From Rhodanobacteraceae bacterium (GTDB taxonomy: Bacteria; Pseudomonadota; Gammaproteobacteria; Xanthomonadales; SZUA-5), in assembly GCA_016717705.1 (NCBI GenBank), contig JADKFD010000014.1, positions 55,685 to 119,684 on the forward strand: a DNA stretch of 64,000 bases. The letters run 5' to 3'. The notes beneath the pieces are model-generated. The model was not told the origin of the DNA. It made no database searches and saw only the letters and a list, made by a program, of their open reading frames with translations. Shown piece after piece: positions 33,916 through 41,827 of the stretch. The first letter of the stretch is position 1. Every line of letters starts with the position of its first letter. The position numbers were made by a program, and so were the translations under genes.

Positions 33916-35815
33916 TTATTGCGCGTTCGGAGTGAACGCATCCGAAAAGCACGCATCCGCGCCCAGACCCTGTTTCAGGAACGCGGGCACTGCGCTGTCG
34001 ACCATCTGCACCGACCCGCACACGTAGACCTCGAAGCCGGACAGGTCAGCATGGTCGGCGAGCATCGCCTCGTGCACCAGCCCGGTCCGGCCACTCCAGC
34101 CGAGCGCGGGATCCGGCTCCGACAGCACCGGGACGACCTTGAAGTTGGCGTGTTCGCGCTGCCAGCGCTCGGCCAGCTCCAGCAGGTACAGATCGCGCGG
34201 ATCGCGCACGCCCCAGTAGAGCTGCAGCGGCCGCTGCACGCCGCGGTGGAAGGCGTCCTCGACGATGCTCTTGATCGGCGCGAAGCCGGTGGCGCCGGCG
34301 ATCAGCAGGATCGGGCGCGCGCCGGCGTGCAGCGTGAAGCGACCGATCGGCGCCTCGAAGCGCACTTCGTCGCCGACCTGCATCGCGGTGAACACGTGGG
34401 TGGTCCAGCGCCCGCCCGGGATCAGCCGCACGTGCAGCTCGATCAATGCGTTGTCGTGCGGCGCATTGGCGAAGGAGAAGGCGCGGCGCGCGCCGTCGTC
34501 GAGGATGATGTTGATGTACTGGCCGGCCGCGAAGTCGATGCGCTGGCCGCCCGGCAGCGCCAGCCACAGGCGGATGACCGATTCGCTCAGGCGTTCCATG
34601 CGCTCGACTTTCGCGGTGTATTCGCGCCGCGTCGGCTCGCCGCTGACGTCGAGCGACTCGACCGGCACCTCGATCTCGACATCCTCCAGCGGCACGGCGC
34701 AGCACATCAGCGCCTGGCCCTGTGCACGCATCTGCGATGGTCAGCGCCGCCGGCTGGAACGCGCCCTGATCGACACGACCGTTGAGCACGGTGCACACGC
34801 ATACGCCGCAGCCGCCGTTGCGGCACTCGTACGGCAGCGCCAGCCCCGCGCGCAGCCCGGCCTCCAGAATGGTTTCGCCGGCGCGCGCGGCGACCTGCTT
34901 GCTGCCGGGATGCATCGCCAGTTGAAACAGGCGCTGGCCAGACCGGCGCCGCGCACCGATCCATGGAAGCAGCGCCAGCAGCAGTGTGATCGTGGCCACC
35001 AGTGCCCACACGGCGCCGAGCGGCCAGTCGTACAACAGCGGGTAAATCGGTAGCAGAAACCAATCCAGATTGACCGACTGGACTTCAATGGCCAGATCGG
35101 CGGCGCCGCCCTGGCTCAGCACCGGCTGCAGCAATGCCATCGCCAGCAGCATCAGGGTCACGCCGATGGCGATCGGGCGCGGCGGCTGCGTGCTCGCCTT
35201 GGGCACGCGCTGCACATGCACCCACATCAGCAGCAGCACCAGCAGCGGCGCGCCGATGTGGATGAAGGACAGCAGCGAGAACAAGCGGTCGTTGACGCTC
35301 TCCGGGTAGATGAAATTGCGGATCAGCGTGCCGCCGAAACTCGGCAGCCAGTCCAGCCATTCGAAGCTGGCGACGATCACGAACTGCGCCAGCTTGTCCC
35401 ACGGCAGCATGTAGCCGTTGATGCCGGACACGTACACCAGCCAGATCAGCGCGATGCCGGTCAGCCAGGAAAAGCTGCGGAAGCCGCGCATGCGGTCGAA
35501 GGCGAAGTGCCGCACCATGTGGATCAGCATCAGCACCACCATCGCGTCCGACGCATAGCGATGCACGCTGCGCAGGATGCCCCCCAGGTACCACTGGCCG
35601 TGGGTCAGGCTCTGCACCGACTCATAGGCGCCGGTCACACTGGTGTCGAAGAAGGCGTACAGGTACAGCCCGCTGCCGGCGACCACCCAGAACAGGAAGA
35701 AGCTGATCGATCCCAGGTGGTAGAACGGATTGAGCTGATCGCCGAAGGCGCGGTTGAACAGCGCCTCGATGCGCATGAACAGCGCGCGCAAGCCCTTTTG
35801 CAGCAGCGCGATCAT
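33916..35815 (-). CDS. Cytochrome b / [2Fe-2S] ferredoxin / ferredoxin-NAD(P) reductase-like fusion (frameshift at about 34735)
   Basis: From ATG 35815 the first 280 or so residues are a cytochrome b (petB-like) domain with paired heme ligands spaced by 14 (HRYASDAMVVLMLIH and HIGAPLLVLLLMWVH). Further membrane segments follow, then a plant-type ferredoxin domain with YECRNGGCGVCVC. The frame breaks right after QPAALTIAD. One frame over, the sequence resumes as MRAQGQALMCCAVPLEDVEI with FAD (FSFANAPHDN) and NAD(P) (ILLIAGATGFAPIKSIVEDA) reductase motifs, ending at 33916. Ferredoxin and reductase parts together match CDP-4-dehydro-6-deoxyglucose reductase-like modules. One corrected base gives a single protein of about 630 residues passing electrons from NAD(P)H via FAD and 2Fe-2S to b hemes, or the reverse. 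A true two-gene split is possible but less likely. Confidence 0.8.
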
Positions 35816-35860
35816 CGGCCCGCCTTGAATGTAGGCCGCGTGTGCGCAGCTTCATCGCGC

Positions 35861-37285
35861 TCACCGGCGCTCTGCCGCACCGACCCACCGCAACGCCTTC
35901 CACACCACCACCACGAACAACAAGCCGCCGATGATCGCGATCAGCCCGCCGAGCCCCATCAGGCCCATGCCGGCGATCTCGGAGGTCGAGCGCAGCACCT
36001 GCTCGGCGCCGGCGACCTTGCGCTGCACGCCATAGCCGCCGGACCACACCAGGCCGACGATATGCATCAGCTGGCCGATGCCGTACAGCGTCGGCTGCCA
36101 GTTGGCCAGACGCCCGACCGGCGCGCGGTAGCCGAGTTGCGGCAGCAGCAGGTACACCAGACCCATCAGCGCCAGCGTCACGCCGACGATGCAGCCGTGG
36201 TAGTGCGCCGGAATCTTGACGTTGCTGCCGCTGATGAAGACGCCGATCAATCCGCCGGCGGCGAACAGCGCCATCGACGCGATCAGCGCCGCGCGCAGCG
36301 GGCCGTGCGCGGGGTCGGTCGAGCGCGATCGGGTGGCCAGTCCGTAGAGCACCGCCAGACCAATCGGCACGATCGACACGCCGCCACCGAGGCGCATCGC
36401 CCAGGTATGCAGGTCGCGGTGTTCGACGCTGGCGACGTCATGGGCGAGGTAGGCGTAAGGGGTGACGAACACGCTGGCGAGCGCCAGTGCCAGCAGCAGC
36501 AGCGCCACGCGCGGACTCAGCGGCACGCGCGCACCGATGGCGCTGGCCAGCCACAGCCAGCCGACCAGCATCAGCAGCGTCCACGCGAATTGCAGCGCAT
36601 GGCCGCCGCCCCAGAACGCGATCTCGTAATAGGCCTTGCCATCCAGCCCGCGCGGCGTCAGCCACAACGATGCGGCAAAGGCGCCGAGCGCCACCGCGGT
36701 CGAGATCAGGCTGGCATTGAGGCCAAAGCGCAGCGCACCACTGCCGTCGAAACCGATGCCGAGCTTCGGAGCCGCGTACAGCCCGTGCGCGACCAGTAGC
36801 GCGGTGCCGCAGCCGAAGATTGCGAGGCCGCCGAGGAACGCCGTACTGTCGAGTACCGGGATGTAGTTGGCCATGATCGGCGTGCCCGCCGACACGAACG
36901 GCGCCAGCGCCATCAGCAGTGTGCCGATGCCGCCCAATGCCAGCGCCGACCACGCCCACATCCGTGCGACTGGCCGGCTGTTCAGGCTCCACAGCATGCC
37001 CGCCAGCGCGATGAACCACACCAGCACCGACAGGTCGACGTGCACCACCAGCGCGACGCGGAAGAAGTCCGCCACCGGCAGCCAGCGATTGACGCCCGGC
37101 GTGCGCGAGATCACCAGCAGCAGCGAGTAGATGCCGGAGCCGATCAGCGCCGCCATGCCCAGCCACAACCAGCCGCGGGCGAGGGCGCGCCGGGCGTCGC
37201 CGGGCACGTCGAGCAGATAGGGCGTGGCGGTGGAGACCGTATCAGTGTGGGTAATCAGGCCGTCGGCGATGGCGCGGGCGGTCAT
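35861..37285 (-). CDS. Divergent heme-copper oxidase subunit I-like membrane protein
   Basis: The product is 474 residues from ATG 37285 (GGAG upstream), with about 12 membrane helices. Candidate ligands are His82 (low-spin heme, VHVDLSVLVWF), His229 in the sixth-helix motif FWGGGHALQF, and His361/His363 in AHYHG. The adjacent His-His pair expected for CuB is not seen. The matching region reads EHRDLHTW (His289, His293). The tyrosine four residues after His229 is Phe. The protein is thus related to cbb3/NOR-type catalytic subunits but may have altered or lost copper binding. It sits between a small anchored protein and the cytochrome b-reductase fusion. A role as a second NO/O2 reductase or a heme b electron conduit is inference. 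Confidence 0.75.
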   Translation of the reverse strand: MTARAIADGLITHTDTVSTATPYLLDVPGDARRALARGWLWLGMAALIGSGIYSLLLVISRTPGVNRWLPVADFFRVALVVHVDLSVLVWFIALAGMLWSLNSRPVARMWAWSALALGGIGTLLMALAPFVSAGTPIMANYIPVLDSTAFLGGLAIFGCGTALLVAHGLYAAPKLGIGFDGSGALRFGLNASLISTAVALGAFAASLWLTPRGLDGKAYYEIAFWGGGHALQFAWTLLMLVGWLWLASAIGARVPLSPRVALLLLALALASVFVTPYAYLAHDVASVEHRDLHTWAMRLGGGVSIVPIGLAVLYGLATRSRSTDPAHGPLRAALIASMALFAAGGLIGVFISGSNVKIPAHYHGCIVGVTLALMGLVYLLLPQLGYRAPVGRLANWQPTLYGIGQLMHIVGLVWSGGYGVQRKVAGAEQVLRSTSEIAGMGLMGLGGLIAIIGGLLFVVVVWKALRWVGAAERR

Positions 37286-37497
37286 GGCAGAGATCTCCAA
37301 TAGATGTAGGCCGTTGTGACCCGCACCGAGAATCTGGGGGTGGCGAATGGCTTGATCGCGGGTCTCAGCGGCAACAGGGTTCGGGTGCAGCGAACAGCGC
37401 CGCTGAGTCCGATCGGATCAAGACCAGCGCATGTGCGATGGCGTTGGCGCCGATCGGCCACAACGGCCTACGCGAGCAACAGCGGCGAGAGCGCGGC

Positions 37498-38001
37498 TCA
37501 TTGCAGTGTGATCCGTTTGTGCGCGGAGTCGAAATCGATCACCAGAATCTCCGCAGGGGCCAGAGTGACGTCCTGTTCCAGCGTGTAATCGAAGCCCTCG
37601 CTGCGCGCGTTGTCTTTCAGGCGCACGCCGATGCGGTGTGCGCCGGCGGCCACTTCGAGGCGCTGGTAGACAGCCGATGCACCATCGCTCGACAGCCCCG
37701 AGGGCTGCGCAACTTGCTGGTGGGCGAGGACGCCATCAATGTCGATTTCGACTGACACCGGCGAGCGCTCGCGCGGGCAGCGCTTCGGCGCGCGCATGTT
37801 CGGCGGCAGCTTGGCAAGCTCTTCCAGCGACTGCTCGACGCATTCGCCGAGGAGCTCGCCCTGGTGGCTGAAACTGAGCTTGACCAGCGCCCGCTCCGGC
37901 GCCAGATGCTGGTAGCTCGGCCATTGCGAGAAGATGCCGATGACGGCGGCGAAGGCCGCGTACAGTAACCCTTGGCCGATCCAGATGCTGATTTTGTTCA
38001 T
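37498..38001 (-). CDS. Membrane-anchored periplasmic protein of unknown function
   Basis: The protein has 167 residues from ATG 38001, with an N-terminal anchor (SIWIGQGLLYAAFAAVIGIF). A beta-rich periplasmic domain follows (LVKLSFSHQGELLGECVEQS, CPRERSPVSVEIDIDGVLAH, GAHRIGVRLKDNARSEGFDY, LAPAEILVIDFDSAHKRITL). Two cysteines may pair. The fold looks Ig-like. It lies within the respiratory gene block, so an assembly or accessory role for the neighbouring membrane reductases is likely, but no family was recognised. The 212 bases between it and the next gene (37286-37497) contain nothing recognisable. Confidence 0.7.
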   Translation of the reverse strand: MNKISIWIGQGLLYAAFAAVIGIFSQWPSYQHLAPERALVKLSFSHQGELLGECVEQSLEELAKLPPNMRAPKRCPRERSPVSVEIDIDGVLAHQQVAQPSGLSSDGASAVYQRLEVAAGAHRIGVRLKDNARSEGFDYTLEQDVTLAPAEILVIDFDSAHKRITLQ

Positions 38002-38063
38002 GGCGCAGTTCTCGCCGATTCGGGCGGCGAAGTAACTGACGCAAATCAGGTTGGCCGCAGAGC

Positions 38064-38137
38064 ATCGCGCGCAAGCGCGCTCCTGCAGTTCCCGGGCAGG
38101 TCTGTGGCGTATTTGTAGGAGCGCGCTTGCGCGCGAT
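38064..38137. repeat. Paired palindromic repeat (BIME-like), family 1
   Basis: Arms ATCGCGCGCAAGCGCGCTCC and the reverse complement face each other across about 30 bases, inside the respiratory gene block between two co-directional genes. Confidence 0.8.
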
Positions 38138-38183
38138 GCCTTTGTCGCGGGCAAAGCCCGCCAGCATGGGCGACGTGCGACGA

Positions 38184-39674
38184 TCATGTCGCTCGCACGC
38201 CGCGCAACTCCTCCACCGCGACCGCCACCCGCCACTCCTGCCCAGGCCCTGCGAAGATCATCCGCAGCCGCTCGCGCGGCACGCTGGCGCGCAGTTGCGG
38301 TTCGCGTGTGCCAGCCAGGCGCTCGGCGGTCCAGCGTTCGCCGAGACGAAAGGCGCAGCCGCCCTGGGCACAGCCGACGACGACCACGCCGCTTGCACCA
38401 TTGCGCAGCGCGTACTCGACGAAGGACGGCGGCAGCAGGCCAATGCACAGCAGGCTGAACTGCGCGACGCGTTGATCGTCGATCTGCCGCAGGTCCGCGC
38501 CGTGATCGCAGCCGAATACCACGACACGACCCTGGCCAGCCCCAGCGAGTGCGAGTTCCAGTTGCTCGCGCAACGCGCCAATCGGCTGCTGCGGCATGTC
38601 GATGCCGGTGACCAGCTCGCGCGCGCTGCGAAACGGCGTTGCCGACGGACACGAGCCGGCGCAGATGCCGCAACTGGCGCAACGCTCGGCCGCCACCACC
38701 GCGATCTGCCGTCCCGGCTTGCCATTCGGGTGCGCCTCCAGCGTGATCGCCGCGTACGGGCAATCGGCGACGCAGCGGCGGCAGCCGTTGCAGTTGTCGG
38801 CATCGACCACCGCCACCGGCAGCGCCTGCTCACGCCGCAGCGGTAGCGCCAGCAGCAACAGCAGGACGCCGCCGATCAGCGCCCACACGATGGCGGGCGA
38901 CAGCAGTTCCGCGAGCGGATGCAGGTGCAGCAGGATCCAGTCCAGTGGCACTGCCGACGGCACCGTCGCCAGGTCCGCCGGCGCCTGGCTCATGACCGGC
39001 CACAGCGCCGCCAGCAACCCGAGCATGGCCAGCATTCCAACGCTGAGCGCGCGAGTTGGCCACACCGCGGGCCGCGTGATCCGCTGCAGATGGAACCAGA
39101 GGCCAAACAGCAGCAGCAGCGGCACACCGAGGTGCACGAAGATCAGCAGCGAGAAGAAGCGATCGCTGACCGAATCGACCCCGAGGAAATTGCGCGCCAT
39201 GCTGCCGGTCAGCAGCGGCAGCGCGTCGAACAACTCGGCGCTGGCGATCGCCGAGTACTGCCCGAGTCGATCCCAGTTCAACCAGAAACCGCCGATGCCG
39301 CTGACGTACATGAACAGCAGCAGCGGCACACCGGTGAGCCAGGTGACGCGCCGAAAGCGCGTATAGCGCCCGAGCACCCACTCGCGCACCAGATGCAGCA
39401 AAGTCACCAGCGCGAAGGCGTCGGCGGCATAACGATGCAGACTGCGTAGCCAGCCACCGGGAACGGGCTGCTGCCGCGACAGTGTGTCGATCGAATTCCA
39501 CGCGCCGCTCACCGAGGTATCGAACACCACGAAGAGATAAATGCCGCTGAGCAGCAGGATCGCAAACAGCAGACAAGCGATCGCGCCGAGGTTCACCAGT
39601 GGATTGGTACCTGCCGGAAACCAGCGATCCAGCCGGCGCTCCGCGCGCGACCAGGCTTGGGAGAGTGCGCTCAC
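38184..39674 (-). CDS. Cytochrome b fused to two [4Fe-4S] clusters and an MvhD-like domain
   Basis: This 496-residue protein begins with a cytochrome b (petB-like) domain of about 290 residues, with ligand pairs HRYAADAFALVTLLH and HLGVPLLLLFGLWFH. A bacterial-type 2[4Fe-4S] ferredoxin follows (CNGCRRCVADCP and CASCGICAGSCP). The C-terminus resembles the delta subunit of methyl-viologen-reducing hydrogenase/HdrA partners (VVVFGCDHGAD, LLCIGLLPPSFVEYALRNGA, VVVVGCAQGGCAFRLGERW), which carries a [2Fe-2S] site. Such a protein could pass electrons between a cytoplasmic donor and membrane hemes or quinone. The two ligand pairs match those of the other cytochrome b in this block, so the two arose from a common ancestor and acquired different redox partners. 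Confidence 0.85.
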   Translation of the reverse strand: MSALSQAWSRAERRLDRWFPAGTNPLVNLGAIACLLFAILLLSGIYLFVVFDTSVSGAWNSIDTLSRQQPVPGGWLRSLHRYAADAFALVTLLHLVREWVLGRYTRFRRVTWLTGVPLLLFMYVSGIGGFWLNWDRLGQYSAIASAELFDALPLLTGSMARNFLGVDSVSDRFFSLLIFVHLGVPLLLLFGLWFHLQRITRPAVWPTRALSVGMLAMLGLLAALWPVMSQAPADLATVPSAVPLDWILLHLHPLAELLSPAIVWALIGGVLLLLLALPLRREQALPVAVVDADNCNGCRRCVADCPYAAITLEAHPNGKPGRQIAVVAAERCASCGICAGSCPSATPFRSARELVTGIDMPQQPIGALREQLELALAGAGQGRVVVFGCDHGADLRQIDDQRVAQFSLLCIGLLPPSFVEYALRNGASGVVVVGCAQGGCAFRLGERWTAERLAGTREPQLRASVPRERLRMIFAGPGQEWRVAVAVEELRGVRAT

Positions 39675-39963
39675 CCGCTGGTCGAAACCCTAAAGCACCG
39701 CTCGATTTCGACTGCGTTGGTGCTCGGCGTACCTCGGGCTCTGGTAGCGCGGCTCCAGCGCGCGGACGGGTCGGTTGTCGCGACCCGCTCGATCGCGCTG
39801 GCGGCCGCGGCTGTTGGCGCCAGGCCGCGCCGGGCGCCGCGCGTAACCCCGCTGGGGCATTGGTGGGCGCTGCGGACGCGCGGACCCGGCCTACCAAATC
39901 CAGGCTCTGTCTGGCGCTCCCGGCGGGCCGGAGTCGCTGTCCGCTTCGCGGCCAGTCCCCGCA
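39675..39963. other. Non-coding gap within the respiratory gene block
   Basis: This stretch of 289 bases has no convincing gene on either strand. It contains short G+C-rich inverted segments (for example GTCGCGACCCGCTCGATCGC) but no clear member of the repeat families listed. Confidence 0.5.
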
Positions 39964-40815
39964 TCACGCGCGCAACCGCAACGCCCGCCGCGCCCGCCAT
40001 TCGCTGATCACGAACGCGATCATGAACAGGATGAAGCTGATGCCGCCGGCGATTTCGATGTACATCGCGTAGTTGACGCGGTACTTGCCGGTGACCGGGT
40101 CGTACACCGAACACAGGATGCGTACCTTGTCGACCAGATCGGCGAAGCTGACCGGGGCGGCGGCCAGCGCGCCGGTCAGCAGTTGTCGCAGCGGCTCGCC
40201 GAGCGAGTCGGCGGCGAAGGCATCGCCGTAGACCTGGGCATGGATGCGCCCGGCGGCATCGACGATGCTGACCTGCAGCGTGTGGTCGAAGCCGGCCGGC
40301 GTGGCCACGTAGCTGAAGCCGAAGTCGCGCGCCAATGCCGGCACGTCGCCGGCGCGCGGGCTGAGCAGTTCCCAGTTCGGATCGTCGATGCGCTGCTGCG
40401 CGGCAAAGCTGCGCAGCGCCAGCGGCGTGTCCTCGGGCTGGTTGAAGCCGATGCTGAGTACCTGGAACTGGTCGACGCCGAAACGCTCGCGCATCGCATC
40501 GACCGCCTTGCGCAGCGCGCGCGAGCTGGTCGGGCAGACCTTGAAGCAGCCGCTGTAGACGAAGTTCACCAGCAGCGGCTTGCCGCGATATTGCGCGAGG
40601 CGCACCGGCTCGCCGGCGCGGTCGAGCATCGTGTAGTCGGACGGAGACTGGCCGATGACGCCCTGGCTGGCGCGCACTGCGGCTTCCTGATCGAGGCCAA
40701 ACGCGCGTGCCTCGGTTTCGGTTACAGCCTGCTGCGCCGCCAGGATGCTTGGCCAGCCGGCAATCGCCAACACCAATACCGACACCAACACTGCTTTTGT
40801 CGCGCCGGCAGCCAT
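39964..40815 (-). CDS. Sco1/SenC-family copper chaperone with C-terminal membrane anchor
   Basis: The product is 283 residues from ATG 40815, five bases after the farnesyltransferase gene. The N-terminus is a signal peptide or anchor (AVLVSVLVLAIAGWPSILAA). The thioredoxin-like domain has the copper-binding CFKVC motif (FVYSGCFKVCPTSSRAL) and the distal His (AGFDHTLQVSIVD). A C-terminal helix (ISFILFMIAFVISEW) anchors it in the membrane, which is unusual for Sco but seen in this type of operon. It probably loads the CuA site of subunit II encoded upstream. Confidence 0.9.
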   Translation of the reverse strand: MAAGATKAVLVSVLVLAIAGWPSILAAQQAVTETEARAFGLDQEAAVRASQGVIGQSPSDYTMLDRAGEPVRLAQYRGKPLLVNFVYSGCFKVCPTSSRALRKAVDAMRERFGVDQFQVLSIGFNQPEDTPLALRSFAAQQRIDDPNWELLSPRAGDVPALARDFGFSYVATPAGFDHTLQVSIVDAAGRIHAQVYGDAFAADSLGEPLRQLLTGALAAAPVSFADLVDKVRILCSVYDPVTGKYRVNYAMYIEIAGGISFILFMIAFVISEWRARRALRLRA

Positions 40816-40820
40816 TGCGC

Positions 40821-41717
40821 TTACCTCAACGCCACATCCAGGCAGGCTGCGCCGAGCACCGCGCACAGTTGCACCAGTGAGGCGAGGAAACTGCGGATCG
40901 CGGTCTGCCGGTTCGGCAATCGCGCCAGCCGTTGTGCGCGATGGATGAAATACGCGCCGCCGCCGATGGCGCCGACGAGGTAGATCCAGCCGGCACCAAA
41001 GAATGCCGGCAGCAGCGACGACAGCACCAGCGCCCAGGTGCTCCACAGCACCACGCGCGCGGCACGTTCGGAACCGACGACCACCGGCAGCATCGGCACG
41101 CCGGCCGCCGCGTAGTCGGCCTGACCGGCAATCGCCAGGCTCCAGAAGTGGGGCGGCGTCCACAGGAACAGGATCAATGCGAACGACCACGGCAGCGGAC
41201 CCAGGCTCGGGTCGGACGCCGCGCCGCCGGCGAGCACCGCAAAGCTGCCCGAGAGCCCGCCGATGACGATGTTCATCCAGCTGCGACGCTTCAGCCACAC
41301 GGTGTAGACCACCGCGTAGAAAAAGGCGCCGAGGAACACGAAGCTCGCCGCCAGTGGATTGACCCACAGCCACGCGGCGCCAATCGATCCAGTCAGCATC
41401 AGCGCCATCAACAGCAGCCACGCCGGGTGATGTGGCAGCGCGCCAGTGACAAAGGCCCGACCGCGCGTGCGCGCCATCAGGCGATCGGTGTCGTGCTCCC
41501 AGTACTGGTTGAACATGCCGGCGCTGGCCGAGGCGATGAGCGTGGCCAGCGCCAGCACCAGCACCTGCAAGCCGCTGGCGGCGTGTCCCGGCGTGGCGAC
41601 GAAACCGACCAGCGCCGTCACCGTGATCAGCACGCCGATGCGCAGCTTGAACAGGCCGACGACCTCGCGGGCGAGGGCCAGTGGGGAACGATCGGCGATG
41701 GCGATGGCGGTGTTCAT
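40821..41717 (-). CDS. cyoE: Protoheme IX farnesyltransferase (heme O synthase)
   Basis: This 298-residue membrane protein of the UbiA family starts MNTAIAIADRSPLALAREVV. The prenyltransferase motifs are visible (the first Asp-rich segment is represented by MFNQYWEHDTDRLMARTRGR; the second loop is YTVWLKRRSWMNIVIGGLSG). It adds a farnesyl group to heme B to give heme O, which CtaA (encoded at 44547) can oxidise to heme A. It lies directly between the subunit I and Sco genes. Confidence 0.95.
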   Translation of the reverse strand: MNTAIAIADRSPLALAREVVGLFKLRIGVLITVTALVGFVATPGHAASGLQVLVLALATLIASASAGMFNQYWEHDTDRLMARTRGRAFVTGALPHHPAWLLLMALMLTGSIGAAWLWVNPLAASFVFLGAFFYAVVYTVWLKRRSWMNIVIGGLSGSFAVLAGGAASDPSLGPLPWSFALILFLWTPPHFWSLAIAGQADYAAAGVPMLPVVVGSERAARVVLWSTWALVLSSLLPAFFGAGWIYLVGAIGGGAYFIHRAQRLARLPNRQTAIRSFLASLVQLCAVLGAACLDVALR

Positions 41718-41744
41718 GTGGATTGCCTCATGCCTGCAGGTAGT

Positions 41745-41798
41745 TGTAGGAGCGCGCTTGCGCGCGATAGAACCATCGCGCGCGAGCGCGCTCCTACA
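41745..41798. repeat. Paired palindromic repeat, family 1 (opposite arm order)
   Basis: Here the arms appear as GGAGCGCGCTTGCGCGCGAT then ATCGCGCGCGAGCGCGCTCC, with a short centre. This is the reverse order to the other copies, so the unit can occur singly and re-pair. It lies between subunit I and cyoE. Confidence 0.75.
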
Positions 41799-41827
41799 GT
41801 TCTCGACTCAGCTCATTGGAAGTCGAC

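Noticed and set aside
32158..34785. An 875-codon plus-strand frame overlapping ubiT, ubiD and the cytochrome b-reductase
   Set aside because: It is antisense to ubiD and the reductase and out of frame with ubiT; composition is typical of a shadow.
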